Below, one piece after another: positions 21,301-30,061 of a DNA stretch of 64,000 bases. This stretch comes from Maribacter polysiphoniae (GTDB lineage Bacteria > Bacteroidota > Bacteroidia > Flavobacteriales > Flavobacteriaceae): NCBI RefSeq assembly GCF_003148665.1, contig NZ_QGGQ01000003.1:62001-126000 (forward strand), read 5' to 3'. The first letter of the stretch is position 1. Each line of letters opens with the position of its first letter. The notes beneath the pieces are model-generated. The model made no database searches, was not told the DNA's origin, and saw only the letters and a list, made by a program, of their open reading frames with translations. Both the position numbers and the translations under genes were made by a program.

Positions 21301-22451
21301 TTATTATCATTTTTTAGCACATATAATCCTTCCCCAGTACCCACATAAAGTTTGTCATTATATCTTTGAAAACCCATTACTAAGCCAGGAGTATTATTGA
21401 GCTCATTATAAAAGGAAAATGGAGACGGATATTCAATTTTTGCTATTCCAGAATTTAATGAGGCCCAAAGTAAGCCAGATCGGTCTTGGAAAAGATTAAT
21501 TACCATATTCGATTGAAATATTCCTTTTTTAGAGAGCATAACTTTTTTCAGTCCTTTGTCATCTAGGATCAATACTCCTTTTTTAAAGGATCCAAAAGCG
21601 AAAGTATTGGGGTTTAAAGCTATTCCACAACTAATGACATTATCATTGAAGAATTCGGGAACATTGGTTTCAAATCTCTCAAAACGGGTGCCATCATAAA
21701 TATATAGCTGATTATTGGTTGCTATTACATATGAGTTCTTTTTATAGGGAAGAACGGCTCTTATTTTTATATTGGCAAACATTGCTCCTTGTGAAACCAA
21801 TTCAAAACCTCCTTTATTATAAGCTGTTAACCCTTCCCCATGTATTCTTTTAAATATGGTGTTGCGAGCTAAAAACAGTAAAGGATCCCCAGAATTTTCC
21901 CAGATTTTAAATTTTATTCCATCCCATTTGAAAATGTATTTTTCCGAACTAAAAAATACATCATCCGCTACACTATATATTGATCTTATTCTATTGAAAT
22001 CATGAAATTTTTCCGGTAGAATAGATAGTAAAGAAACGTAGGAAAGTTGGCCTATTTCATCTGAATCCAAATAGCCTATTTCATCAATTCCTCCCAAAAA
22101 AACTGTCCCTTTTTTTGTAGATACTATTGCATTTGGGCTTACTAATCCAGGTAATTCCAATAATTTCCAACTCGCCCCATTAAAGGATAGTATGCCATCT
22201 CCATTCGCAAAATAAATAATACCCAAACTATCTTGAACGGCACCCCAATTTTGGATAAAAGCTCCATATTCATCTGGACTATAATTCTGAATATAGGGGA
22301 GACCGGTCTCTGAAACGTTTTGGGATTGTGTGGTATGGAAAGTCATTAGGGCAACAACCGTCAGGGGAATCCATAGGCGATGCCAAAAGAAGCGCAGAAT
22401 CGGATTTAATATAAGGATGACCTCCATTTTCACTTGGTTTTTCAGGGACAT
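18396..22451 (-). CDS. Hybrid two-component regulator (beta-propeller sensor, kinase, receiver, AraC)
   Basis: One-protein signalling system of about 1350 residues. After a signal anchor, a periplasmic propeller sensor with repeated short blades spans roughly residues 40-680, followed by a Y_Y_Y domain (about 690-770) and a transmembrane helix. Cytoplasmic modules follow: histidine kinase with the phospho-His in SNITHEFRTPL (about 845), an ATPase domain with DNGLGLAEDD and GTGIGLSLAKE, a receiver with the phospho-Asp in IIVSDVMMPGKDG (about 1154), and an AraC-type DNA-binding domain at the end (ETGFNDPSWFSRAFKDEFG). Such hybrid systems usually sense glycans and switch on neighbouring genes; the adjacent collagen-like and LRR lipoprotein genes are natural candidates. 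The start is uncertain: ATGs at 22481, 22451 and 22427 are possible. Confidence 0.93.
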   Translation of the reverse strand: MSLKNQVKMEVILILNPILRFFWHRLWIPLTVVALMTFHTTQSQNVSETGLPYIQNYSPDEYGAFIQNWGAVQDSLGIIYFANGDGILSFNGASWKLLELPGLVSPNAIVSTKKGTVFLGGIDEIGYLDSDEIGQLSYVSLLSILPEKFHDFNRIRSIYSVADDVFFSSEKYIFKWDGIKFKIWENSGDPLLFLARNTIFKRIHGEGLTAYNKGGFELVSQGAMFANIKIRAVLPYKKNSYVIATNNQLYIYDGTRFERFETNVPEFFNDNVISCGIALNPNTFAFGSFKKGVLILDDKGLKKVMLSKKGIFQSNMVINLFQDRSGLLWASLNSGIAKIEYPSPFSFYNELNNTPGLVMGFQRYNDKLYVGTGEGLYVLKNDNKSQVNLLEPLGDMGMVFETLLHRNKMLVGSRGGLFEIDKKGNSKELLDLPNVSSLCASKIDSNRVFIGTSSGLTSLYLKNGSWAIEHMFEGINIQVSKIIEDIKGNLWLTINKNEAIRISFDDILETRNITNPIVRTFKVKDGVPDNIGRQYYIEDQLYIESANELYLFDPLSQKFVNDKKLLQKLGLDNIIAKVHSTDDNGNIWLIEYDGENRLEQLAAFAKKNGTYIVKALDEERIMDLRKNDMFPELEDSVIWYRGKKGVVIRHDLKQKLDKSILNSRAIITDIFWQNDSLLFGGYTTTITAQLPYKSNQLRFQYANPSFYDESKNKFQYILEGFDEDWSAWTDETKKDYTNIPAGDYSFKVRSKNIFNQVSTEDSYSFSILPPWYGTWWAYFMYAIGTIGIVALYSKWRSNELQKKNMALERTINKRTLEIRQKNELLNHQTEQLVELNEAKTRLYSNITHEFRTPLTVILGMADTLKSNFSHQNFENTDKPLEMIRRNGKNLLHLVNEMLDLAKVESGSMALNLVQTDAIPFVKYLSESFHSLAESKKINLTVYSEINALEMDIDVNKMASIISNLLSNAIKFTAANGKIIVHLNKIKTKDGEFFSLKVQDNGLGLAEDDMAHLFDRFYQVENESTEYQKGTGIGLSLAKEFVELMNGTIDVESTLGKGSTFTVLLPITHSAAKTTDAKITIEPPIKAPLSYQKEQIDFSKKSSELPLVLIIEDNDDVAHYLETCLKKNYQTIHARNGDAGIKMAMEHIPDIIVSDVMMPGKDGYQVCATLKADERTDHIPIILLTAKVTTEDRLTGLTHGADAYLAKPFIKEELFTRLDQLILVRKKLIGKLEKNGLASMLKDKVENPQTKFLKHVIKAIHKNLDNPDFGPSQLAKDMHLSESQIYRKLKAITDKSTAIFIRSVRLQKAKELIQTTQKTISEIAYETGFNDPSWFSRAFKDEFGFPPSDLSK

Positions 22452-22658
22452 TGGTCCAATTGAAATTGCATGAAAACACAAATTACATCCAGATTGTAAA
22501 ATGAATGCTTGTTTACTGCATTGGTAACGAATTTAATACAGCAACTCCCTTTAACGTGATAAACTGTATACTTTGGAACAAAATGAGTTTAATTCGTCGA
22601 ATTCCTTGTGTAAATGGTATCCGATCGGTAGTACTACGTGGTTGATTGACTGCTAGGT

Positions 22659-22886
22659 TTAAGATTCTTTTAAAACCGCTTCAACCACTGTGGTTGCCTT
22701 CTCTACTTCATCCTTGTTTACGAAGAGATCCACTTGTCCCAACATCGATGAGGCAAAACCTGCCAAACGTGCTGATTCAGCTTCATCCTTGATGATGGCC
22801 TCTATACCCATACCGCGCAATTGGGTTACTATCTGTTGTGCGACCAATGATTCTCCTGTGTAAATCTTTTTATAGTTTGATGTCAT
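22659..22886 (-). CDS. DUF2007 family protein (putative signal-transducing protein)
   Basis: Protein of 75 residues from the ATG at 22886 (MTSNYKKIYTG); an upstream ATG at 22922 would add 12 residues that do not fit the family. It reads as a small ferredoxin-like domain with the family pattern of a short N-terminal strand, ESLVAQQIVTQLRGMGIEA, then VDLFVNKDEVEKA. DUF2007 proteins are widespread, cytosolic and uncharacterised. It lies between two regulatory genes but is not clearly in an operon with either. Confidence 0.75.
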   Translation of the reverse strand: MTSNYKKIYTGESLVAQQIVTQLRGMGIEAIIKDEAESARLAGFASSMLGQVDLFVNKDEVEKATTVVEAVLKES

Positions 22887-22987
22887 GAGTACATAATTTA
22901 TACTATTAAAGATACGCAACAATTCCCATGTATCAAGGCATTATTTGATATTATGGTTTTATAAAGGTGGGTGTTTTTACTGTAGGG

Positions 22988-24223
22988 TTATGCCATTTTT
23001 AATTTACCTGTTTCGCAATCGGCACTTAAAAGGGTGAAATTGAATTTACAACCTTCTCCCAAGTCCGATTCAAGAAAAACATTGCCACCCATTTTTTCGG
23101 TGATTTTTTTAACAGTGGCAAGTCCAATACCATTTCCCCTTTCCCCAAATTTATCGGTAGGGGTTAAGATCTTGAATATCTGAAAGATTTTTTCTTGATG
23201 TTCTTTGGCGATTCCGGGTCCATTATCCTTTACTGAAAATTCATAATGGTTTTCTTTTTTATCAATGGCAATCTGTATTTCAATCTCCTCTTTGTCGCTA
23301 TATTTGATGGCGTTGGAAACAAGATTGATCAGTATTTGGTTTAGGGCCGTTCTATTGGTGTTAATTGTCTTTAGTGGGGAATTGAACTCTAGGTTCAATG
23401 CATTGTCATATGAAAAGAGTCCATTGATTTCATCTTTAAGTACTTGTATTTCAATCGGTGAACCATCTTCCTTTAACAGGGATTCACTTTTGCTATAATC
23501 AAGAAGTCCGTCTATGAGTCTTTTTAATTGGTTCGTTGAGGACTGAATGAATCCCAGCATTTTTTCCCCATCCTCATCAAAATTCGAGGCATAACAATCA
23601 GAGAATAATTGGGCGGTGGAGTTTATCGTATTCAAGGGTGATTTTAGATCATGTGCGGCGATATAGGCAAAACGGTCCAATTCGATATTTTTTTCTTCCA
23701 ACTCATCAACCTTCTTTTCCAGAAGAATGTTGCTCTTTCGTAGTTGTAAAAGGTTTCGTACTTGTTTGGCTAGGATTTTAAGGGAATTGACTTGACTTTG
23801 ACTCAGTAATTTTGGTTTATGGTCAATGACACATAATGTCCCCAGAGGCAAACCGTTATCAGAGATTAATGGAATACCAGCATAAAAAACAACACTTGTG
23901 TCCCCCGTAACTAAAGGATTATCATAAAAGCGCTCATCTTTTCTTGCATCCTGGACGACGAATATATCTTCGTCCGTGTTGATCGCATGTGCACAGAAAG
24001 CGTATTCTTTTGGGGTCTCAGAAGCATCGATACCATAATGGGATTTAAACCATTGCCTTTCATGATCCAATAAACTGACCAAACTAATGGGGGTTCCGCA
24101 AATTTCTGCAGCAATTGCCGTTAAGTTATCGTAATCCTCTTCAGGTAGTGAATCTAAGATGGAATAGGACGCTAAGGAGGCTAATCGCTCTTTTTCATGG
24201 ATGTGGTCTACAGGTCGTAACAT
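22988..24223 (-). CDS. Soluble GAF-domain sensor histidine kinase
   Basis: Cytoplasmic kinase of 411 residues without membrane segments. A GAF domain spans about 20-160 and includes FCAHAI and YAGIPLISDNGLPLGTLCV, as in GAF sensors of the phytochrome-like kinase type. A short coiled coil (160-182) leads to the dimerisation domain with the phospho-acceptor His191 in AAHDLKSPLNT, then an ATPase domain with the N box around NQILINLVSNAIKYS, the G1 box DNGPGIA and the G2 box GNGIGLATVKK. No receiver domain or partner regulator is adjacent, so the target is unknown. The ligand of the GAF domain cannot be predicted. Confidence 0.92.
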   Translation of the reverse strand: MLRPVDHIHEKERLASLASYSILDSLPEEDYDNLTAIAAEICGTPISLVSLLDHERQWFKSHYGIDASETPKEYAFCAHAINTDEDIFVVQDARKDERFYDNPLVTGDTSVVFYAGIPLISDNGLPLGTLCVIDHKPKLLSQSQVNSLKILAKQVRNLLQLRKSNILLEKKVDELEEKNIELDRFAYIAAHDLKSPLNTINSTAQLFSDCYASNFDEDGEKMLGFIQSSTNQLKRLIDGLLDYSKSESLLKEDGSPIEIQVLKDEINGLFSYDNALNLEFNSPLKTINTNRTALNQILINLVSNAIKYSDKEEIEIQIAIDKKENHYEFSVKDNGPGIAKEHQEKIFQIFKILTPTDKFGERGNGIGLATVKKITEKMGGNVFLESDLGEGCKFNFTLLSADCETGKLKMA

Positions 24224-24521
24224 TGGAAACTGTTTAAGAATGGTTAGTGGTTAAATGCCAATACATTAAGTAAGAATAGGATTACTTTTGGGTAAACGTA
24301 TTTATAGGGTTTATAGTATTTGGGAAATAGTATTAAAATGAACAAAAAACAGCATATATATAACAATGTGGCCCTTTTTAAGGAAATATGTGGATTGAAG
24401 AACCTGCAGTTTAAATTTCACGCAAAGCATTAAGGGGTATCCGAGGACTTATTGCTTACATTTTAAGCATAGGGGGGAATCTAAAAATATTCCTTATTCC
24501 AAGGATAAATAAAAATCTGTT

Positions 24522-24956
24522 TTAGATTTCTAATTTGGTCTGGATCAGGTTCGAATGCCCTTTGGCAATCATACGGGTTTTATCGGCATTCCATACTTCG
24601 CATTCGGCATTGATGATCTGTTTTCCTTTTTTGACCACTTTGGTTTTTGCGATGATGGTATCACCGGCTTTGGCCCTACTAAAATAGTCTACCGAAAGGC
24701 TTACCGTAGTGTAAACGTGGGTAACCCCTAAAGAGAAAACAGCAGCTCCAATGGCATCATCGATGATGGCTGCCGTGGTTCCCCCGTGAATTATCCCCAT
24801 GGGATTGGTCATTTCTTCCCGTACCAAGTACGAAAACTCGAGTTCACCGGCTTGGGCACTGATCAATGTCGGATTCAACCATTGCATTAGTGGAGACGGT
24901 GATTTAGAGGCATCCTTTCCTAATTGTTCCTTAAAATAAGCCAGAGCTTCATTCAT
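24522..24956 (-). CDS. PaaI-type hotdog-fold thioesterase
   Basis: Hotdog protein of 144 residues, predicted to hydrolyse acyl-CoA thioesters. The family signature is MGIIHGGTTAAIIDDAIGAA, with the conserved HGG and the aspartate of the active-site helix; VSLSVDYFSRAKAGDTI follows as in PaaI/YdiI enzymes. The protein is cytosolic and of full family length. Substrate specificity cannot be read from sequence. A -7 promoter element lies just upstream. The WYL regulator gene is next on the same strand, ending 61 bp before the thioesterase start, but no functional link is evident. Confidence 0.85.
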   Translation of the reverse strand: MNEALAYFKEQLGKDASKSPSPLMQWLNPTLISAQAGELEFSYLVREEMTNPMGIIHGGTTAAIIDDAIGAAVFSLGVTHVYTTVSLSVDYFSRAKAGDTIIAKTKVVKKGKQIINAECEVWNADKTRMIAKGHSNLIQTKLEI

Positions 24957-24974
24957 GGGTAATCAAATTTTCCA

Positions 24975-24982
24975 CAAAGATA
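24975..24982 (-). promoter_or_regulatory. Possible -7 element of the thioesterase gene
   Basis: On the minus strand TATCTTTG matches TAnnTTTG, 19 bp before the start codon. No convincing TTTG lies at the expected -33 distance. Confidence 0.35.
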
Positions 24983-25016
24983 CAATGCAACATTTGACTT
25001 TGATTTACATTTCATA

Positions 25017-25694
25017 TTAACAATTGTTAAAATACTGCTGTATATTGAACTTACGATTTTCAAATTTTTCCTGCAATATTTTAAAGTGTTGAATACGGTC
25101 TATGCGGAAGGCTCTATAGTCCTTACGCAAATGGCACCAAGCAATAAGGATCCATTTTTGGTCGGTCGAAATAATGGCACAGGGTTCTATTTTACGAAAG
25201 GTGATATTGGGGTCTTCAGCCTTTTGGTAATTGATTTCTATATAATTGAAATTCGTGATCGATAATTGGATTTCCGATAATGCATTACTTGAAATGTTTT
25301 CAAAGCTGTGGTCAAAAACATGTATTTTATTGTTCAATAACTCGCTTTTCTCAAGAATAGAGGATCTAAAAACAGATTTGATTTTAATCATCGCTTCCCC
25401 GAAATCGGAAACAAAGGATGAATCCTTACTTTTATTCACTAGATGCTGGGCGGTAATCAAGGCATTGGCTTCTTTTTCGGTGAATTGCACGGGAGCCATG
25501 GTGTAACCATCCATTAAAGTATACCCGCGACCTTCGAGCGTGATAACGGGTATACCAGCCTCATTGAGTTTAGCGATGTCACGGTAAACGGTACGTACGC
25601 TAATGTCGAACTTGTCCGATAGTTCGGTGGCGTTTAATATCCGTCGGGACTTTAAAAGGGTCAGCATACTGATAAGCCTAGGTAATTGGGACAT
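25017..25694 (-). CDS. WYL-domain transcriptional regulator
   Basis: Regulator of 225 residues. An N-terminal winged helix-turn-helix of the HTH_11/YafY type (about 5-60) includes LSDKFDISVRTVYRDIAKL. The C-terminal WYL domain has the family run KWILIAWCHLRKDYRAFRID; the usual W-Y-L triplet reads W-I-L here. WYL proteins sense nucleic-acid or nucleotide ligands in several systems and often act as repressors of stress or defence genes. No target site was found, and the neighbouring genes (thioesterase, VOC protein) do not point to one. Confidence 0.88.
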   Translation of the reverse strand: MSQLPRLISMLTLLKSRRILNATELSDKFDISVRTVYRDIAKLNEAGIPVITLEGRGYTLMDGYTMAPVQFTEKEANALITAQHLVNKSKDSSFVSDFGEAMIKIKSVFRSSILEKSELLNNKIHVFDHSFENISSNALSEIQLSITNFNYIEINYQKAEDPNITFRKIEPCAIISTDQKWILIAWCHLRKDYRAFRIDRIQHFKILQEKFENRKFNIQQYFNNC

Positions 25695-25825
25695 AGTTCA
25701 ATTATTGATTCCTATAAAAATATGTCATTTTGTGCTATTTAAGGATATAGCCACTACCAAGGGTTGGGCACAGTTAAAAAATCGGGATTAAATTTTCACC
25801 ATGCCCAAACAGTGATAACCCAAGT

Positions 25826-26197
25826 TTAATTCCAGGAATGTAAGGCTATTCTATTACCTTCGGTATCCATTAATTGGGCCATATAGCCGTTTTCGCCAAT
25901 ATCGGTCTTAGGCATAAGTATTTTGCCGCCGGCGGATTCTACCCGACCCAAGGGGTCATTAAGATCGTTCCCCGCGTTGAGGTAAAGGGTTATACCGTTT
26001 GCAGAAGGTTTTGCTCCTTCCATTTCTACGATACCACCCCCAACACCATTGTTATCATTGTCATATGGGAACATACCATATTTGACATTGGGCATGTGCA
26101 TATCCGTTATGGCTATTCCCAACATGGTTCCATAAAATTTTTTCGCCCTTTCGTAATTTGTTGCTGGTATTTCGAACCAATTGACTGCATTTTTCAT
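25826..26197 (-). CDS. VOC-superfamily (glyoxalase-like) protein
   Basis: Protein of 123 residues made of two beta-alpha-beta-beta-beta modules, as in the vicinal oxygen chelate family. Recognisable pieces are NWFEIPATNYERAKKFYGTM at the N terminus, a glycine-rich stretch around GVGGGIVEM, and the ending GYMAQLMDTEGNRIALHS with a terminal histidine. Members include glyoxalases, dioxygenases and antibiotic-resistance proteins; nothing here narrows the role. It stands alone, with a -7 element 32 bp upstream. Confidence 0.8.
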   Translation of the reverse strand: MKNAVNWFEIPATNYERAKKFYGTMLGIAITDMHMPNVKYGMFPYDNDNNGVGGGIVEMEGAKPSANGITLYLNAGNDLNDPLGRVESAGGKILMPKTDIGENGYMAQLMDTEGNRIALHSWN

Positions 26198-26228
26198 TGT
26201 TTGCTGATTTTAAGGTTTAACAATGAAA

Positions 26229-26236
26229 CAAAGTTA
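26229..26236 (-). promoter_or_regulatory. Possible -7 element of the VOC gene
   Basis: Minus-strand TAACTTTG fits TAnnTTTG and ends 32 bp before the VOC start codon. The -33 element is not clear. Confidence 0.35.
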
Positions 26237-26270
26237 GAATGGAGGATGTCAGATGTTGTCAGGGGTGCAA

Positions 26271-26305
26271 AAAAAGGGGAGGACATTTTATGTCCTCCCC
26301 TTTTT
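26271..26305 (-). terminator. Strong hairpin terminator
   Basis: Perfect 15-bp stem AAAAAGGGGAGGACA / TGTCCTCCCCTTTTT with a 5-nt loop. A T run closes it on both strands, so it can work in either direction. It lies 68 bp beyond the stop codon of the isomerase-like gene. Confidence 0.85.
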
Positions 26306-26372
26306 GCCATCCTTTGTTCACCCACCTTGTTCAGGATGGGGGTACTGTATAAATGGATTTCTTGATAAGTAC

Positions 26373-27389
26373 CTATTGCAATTGGGCAAATACTTTTTCC
26401 AACAAGGCTTTTGTTGCCTTGATGCCTTCATCCTCGGAAAGTTCAGTGCCTTCGTATTCGATACCCACATACCCTTTAAAACCGGATTCTTTTACAATTT
26501 TCATGATACGTAGAAAATCGGAATCCACTTCATTGCCATTTTCATCAAAATTATGTGATTTGGCACTTACGCCTTTGGCATAGGGCATTAATTCTGCGAT
26601 TCCCTTATAGCGGTCATATTCCTTGATGCAACCATCGGGACCTCGTTCGATGCAGAAATTCCCGAAATCGGGGAGTGTACCTACATTGTCCATACCTACT
26701 TTGTCCATGACCCCACTGAGCCATGTACCATCGGAAGAATACCCACCATGGTTTTCTACGATGATGTTGATGCCTTTAGCTGCACCGTATTCCGCCAAAC
26801 TTTTAAGTCCGGCGACTGCGTGTTCAGCCACCTCTTCGGCGGTACCTTCACCGGCTGCATTCACACGAATGGAATGTGCCCCTAGGAATTCGGCGATATC
26901 GACCCATTTGTAATGGTTTTCAACCGTAGCCTTACGCTTTTCGGGATCGGCATCCCCAAGATTGCCTAAAGCATCGCACATGATCAAACCGACGGTTACC
27001 CCGGCTTCATCACATTTCTTTTTAAACGCTGTCCAATACGCCTTGTCATCACCTTTGCTGAAATAAAAGGTATTGACCAATTCTATGGTGTTTATACCGT
27101 AAGCCGCAGCCATCGCGGGAAATTCCATGGGATCCGGGCCTTTCAATAGATCATCGGGTGATTCCTTTAGTGTTTTTCCGAAGTTTTCCCAGTCAATTTG
27201 ACCTCCAAAAAAGGTTTTGTGCAGGGACCATTGGGCCAAGGAAATTTTAAAGTCTGGTTCGGCTTCCGCCTGAACTTCTGTGGCTTCGGCTTCTGAGGGT
27301 TTCGATTCCTTATTCTTGCATCCGATAGTTGTTGAGAAAAGGAAAATCGCACAACATGCGAAGGCCAAGGTATTCATCTTGTTTTTCAT
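26373..27389 (-). CDS. Sugar phosphate isomerase/epimerase-like lipoprotein
   Basis: TIM-barrel protein (AP_endonuc_2 / xylose isomerase-like superfamily) of 339 residues with a lipoprotein signal (FLFSTTIGC). I took the ATG at 27389 (MKNKMNTLAFACC), since the upstream extension to 27464 is not signal-like. The barrel shows KISLAQWSLHK at strand 1, HSIRVNAAGEG, INIIVENHGGYSSDG with the expected metal ligands, and a final GYVGIEYEGTELSEDEG. Such secreted proteins often accompany sugar-degradation genes as isomerases or epimerases. No carbohydrate cluster adjoins it here, so the substrate stays open. A long heptamer-repeat array lies just upstream. Confidence 0.85.
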   Translation of the reverse strand: MKNKMNTLAFACCAIFLFSTTIGCKNKESKPSEAEATEVQAEAEPDFKISLAQWSLHKTFFGGQIDWENFGKTLKESPDDLLKGPDPMEFPAMAAAYGINTIELVNTFYFSKGDDKAYWTAFKKKCDEAGVTVGLIMCDALGNLGDADPEKRKATVENHYKWVDIAEFLGAHSIRVNAAGEGTAEEVAEHAVAGLKSLAEYGAAKGINIIVENHGGYSSDGTWLSGVMDKVGMDNVGTLPDFGNFCIERGPDGCIKEYDRYKGIAELMPYAKGVSAKSHNFDENGNEVDSDFLRIMKIVKESGFKGYVGIEYEGTELSEDEGIKATKALLEKVFAQLQ

Positions 27390-27522
27390 GTAATTATAAG
27401 GTATTAAATTTGATTGGTTTACTAGAAAAAAATTCAAGGAGTAAGTTACGAATTTAGCGACCATATGACAACGGAATACCTAACTAATTTTTGGGGGAAA
27501 GACGATGGGTAATGGATAGGGG

Positions 27523-27900
27523 GGGAGCAGTGGGCAGTTAGCAATTAGCAATGTACAGTTAGCAATGAACAATGAGCAATTGGGGATTAGCGATAAGCAG
27601 TAGGCAGTTAACAATGAACAATGAACAATGAACAATGAACAATTGGGGATTAGCGGTATGCAGTAGTCAGTGGGCAGTGGACAGTTAGCAATTAGCAATG
27701 TACAATTAGCAATGAACAATGAGCAATTGGTGATAAGCGATAAGCGATAGTCAGTAGGCAGTGGGCAGTAGGCAGTAGGCAGTTAGCAATTAGGAATGTA
27801 CAGTTAGCAATGAACAATGAACAATTAGCAATGAGCAATTAGCAATGAGCAATTAGCAATTGGCGATAAGCGAGCAGCCATCAGCGCCAAGTGATATGCG
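27523..27900 (+). repeat. Heptanucleotide array 1 (RCARTNN units)
   Basis: About 380 bp of degenerate 7-nt units such as gcagtgg, gcaatta, acaatga and gcagtta, running on the plus strand between the isomerase-like gene and the OsmC gene. Blocks are interrupted by short gggattagcg-type variants. No higher-order tandem period is obvious here, unlike arrays 2 and 3. A 79-codon minus-strand frame across it (27480-27719) gives only a repetitive Cys/Leu peptide and is not counted as a gene. Confidence 0.9.
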
Positions 27901-28004
27901 ATAAATGGATAAAAGTTATACGAATGGCTAATGGATGTAGGTATATTAAACCCATGATTCCATTTTGTACGACAGTTTGTTTTTACCCGATTTTAGGGGT
28001 TGGT

Positions 28005-28451
28005 TTAGGCGATATGAATGGTCGGTACCATGGTTATTTTCGATTTTATCGAATTGGATATTAAACAGGCGGCTTCCGATTTTTGTAAAACACGTTCTGC
28101 TTTTTCCTTGTATTTTGCATCACTGATGGTAACCGATGGTTCCAAAACAATTTCGGTCATTAGGTATTTACCTTCGACACGTTCCATTTTCCCTTTTGAT
28201 TTACAACTGAAACTTGAAAATTCCAATTTTGAATTTTCGGCTATCGCCAAAAAAGTGGTCATTAAACAGCTATTCACTGCTGCGGTAAATAAATGTTCCG
28301 GAGACCATTTTCCAGGCATGCCTTTGGGGAATTCAGGTGGAGTGGCAATTTCTATACAATTGTTGGTTTCAAGGTTTAATTCTGGGGAGCACATTTCTCC
28401 CAAACGATTTTTTTTCCAATTTACATCAACGTTAAAATAATGCGGTTCCAT
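28005..28451 (-). CDS. OsmC-family peroxiredoxin-like protein
   Basis: Protein of 148 residues from the ATG at 28451 (MEPHYFNVDVNW); an upstream ATG at 28517 adds a cysteine-rich stretch foreign to the family. OsmC/Ohr proteins reduce organic hydroperoxides with two cysteines. Both are present: one in AAVNSCLMTTFLA and one in SEAACLISNSIK near the end. The conserved PEHLFTAAV segment precedes the first. The protein is cytosolic. It may serve in peroxide defence or in handling of sulfur compounds; the context does not decide. Confidence 0.85.
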   Translation of the reverse strand: MEPHYFNVDVNWKKNRLGEMCSPELNLETNNCIEIATPPEFPKGMPGKWSPEHLFTAAVNSCLMTTFLAIAENSKLEFSSFSCKSKGKMERVEGKYLMTEIVLEPSVTISDAKYKEKAERVLQKSEAACLISNSIKSKITMVPTIHIA

Positions 28452-28631
28452 AGGGTTTGTTTTAAGGGCCCAATTACACGAATAAGGACACAATATGATA
28501 CCGCAAGGTAAGGTCAAAAAGCGTTTTTATTTGTAACATAGGTCACGCACATGTTTATAGCTGTGTGATTGTTTTAAAGTTTAAGGATCGGAGTTCAGGA
28601 TTTTGGGTCTTTGGTACTGGATGGGTAGTAT

Positions 28632-29852
28632 TTATTTCTTGCAGTCCAGTTTATAGATAAAAAATAAAGAACATAAAATAAAGAACATAAAAAGTATAAA
28701 GAACACCTGGAACCCAAATTGATGAATGATCCATCCGCCTGCCATTGGGAATAGGGCAGGTAGAATATTGCCAATTCCGGTTATTCCCGTATATAGTGTA
28801 CGGTTTTCAGTACCTGAAACTTCCAAGAGAACCCCGTTCATTGAAATTGTATAGGTGGTATATATGATGCCCCCGATAAAAAAAATGAGAACGAAGGAAG
28901 GCATTTCAGTAGCTAACAAAATCAATAACGGAAGGGCAAAAGCCAATACCGCACTTCCATACAGCAGATATTGGTATTTATATCTTTTTGCCAAAATGAA
29001 TAAGATCGAACCTGCAATTATGCTACCGATAATTTTATAGAGCAGAAACGAGCCTGTATCGGAACTATCAGTTAGGTAGAACTCCTTGGCATAAAGGATT
29101 ACAAATGGGAGTAGGGCAATACTGATCCCCATTGTATTGATATAACCTAGAAAATATTTCAGTTTTTTATTTTGTTGTAGTTCAGTTGTGATCAATTGAA
29201 AAAAGTGTTTCGGACTTTTTACGGATAAGCGGGAAGGGGTTACCTCTTTAATGTTCCAAAAACCTAAGGAAGAGATTAATAGAGCGGCAAAGGCGATAAA
29301 AAACATATATCCGTAATTGACCGGATAGTCAGCTAAATTGAAGATTTTTTTAGCGAGCAGGGCAGCAAAGAACAAGATAATCGCTTTAATAACTTGTCGC
29401 GATGAGAAGAACGATTTACGGGTGTCTTGTATAATCGATTTACCCAATATGTCTGTATAACTTAAATTGGCAAAAGCCCCACCAAAAGAAAATATGGAAA
29501 TCAAGATAAAAATCATCCAGATGATCATCGATTCATCGACCATAGAGGAGAAATAAAGCATTAGTGCCAAGCCAAGCAAGGCAAAGATTCTTGAATTGAT
29601 TCCAATGAGCAAGAATTTTTTCTTGAAGTGATTATTACTTACAAAAGGAGCGTAAAGCAATTGAGAAAAACTGGACCCGCCAAGCATAATTGCTGTTAGA
29701 ATGCCGATTTGTATGGCACTTCCACCGGCATCGACGAGCATGGCCGGGATTATGGTGTCCACATCCATAAAAACCTGGGCAAGGGATAAGAACGCCGCAT
29801 GCCACAACAATGAATTAAAATTGCGTTTTGAAGTAGATGGTGATAATTCCAT
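28632..29852 (-). CDS. MFS-type transporter
   Basis: Membrane protein of 406 residues with about twelve hydrophobic helices and a charged central loop (about 190-215), the layout of the major facilitator superfamily. The first helices contain QVFMDVDTIIPAML and GILTAIMLGGSSFSQLLYAP. The family gives no substrate, and I see no specificity motif. It is monocistronic by spacing, with 114 bp to the OsmC start region and about 200 bp upstream. Confidence 0.82.
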   Translation of the reverse strand: MELSPSTSKRNFNSLLWHAAFLSLAQVFMDVDTIIPAMLVDAGGSAIQIGILTAIMLGGSSFSQLLYAPFVSNNHFKKKFLLIGINSRIFALLGLALMLYFSSMVDESMIIWMIFILISIFSFGGAFANLSYTDILGKSIIQDTRKSFFSSRQVIKAIILFFAALLAKKIFNLADYPVNYGYMFFIAFAALLISSLGFWNIKEVTPSRLSVKSPKHFFQLITTELQQNKKLKYFLGYINTMGISIALLPFVILYAKEFYLTDSSDTGSFLLYKIIGSIIAGSILFILAKRYKYQYLLYGSAVLAFALPLLILLATEMPSFVLIFFIGGIIYTTYTISMNGVLLEVSGTENRTLYTGITGIGNILPALFPMAGGWIIHQFGFQVFFILFMFFILCSLFFIYKLDCKK

Positions 29853-30004
29853 TTAGGTTCGATTTAATTTAGAGGGGAGTGCTCAAAAGTAATGGCAAAA
29901 TCATAATTATACTGTTACAAAAGTCACCATGTCCCCAGAATACGTACGAATGCGGTTTCTCTTGGGTATTTCATCTTAGGGCTGCATTTTGGTGCCTTTA
30001 AGAA

Positions 30005-30034
30005 ACAATAGCTACCCGAATGGATAGCTATTGT
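30005..30034 (-). terminator. Hairpin downstream of the DsrE lipoprotein gene
   Basis: 10-bp stem ACAATAGCTA / TAGCTATTGT around a 10-nt loop, 28 bp beyond the stop codon. The T run is weak, so termination is only probable. Confidence 0.5.
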
Positions 30035-30061
30035 GAAAATTGAGTTCGTAGTAAAATCGTA

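Noticed and set aside
22279-22479. Alternative minus-strand frame at the start of the hybrid kinase gene
   Set aside because: Overlaps the signal region of the kinase in another phase, and lacks any protein-like features.
27480-27719. Minus-strand frame encoding a Cys/Leu heptad peptide
   Set aside because: Its sequence is a direct result of the 7-nt repeat read in three phases; no start context, no conserved domain.
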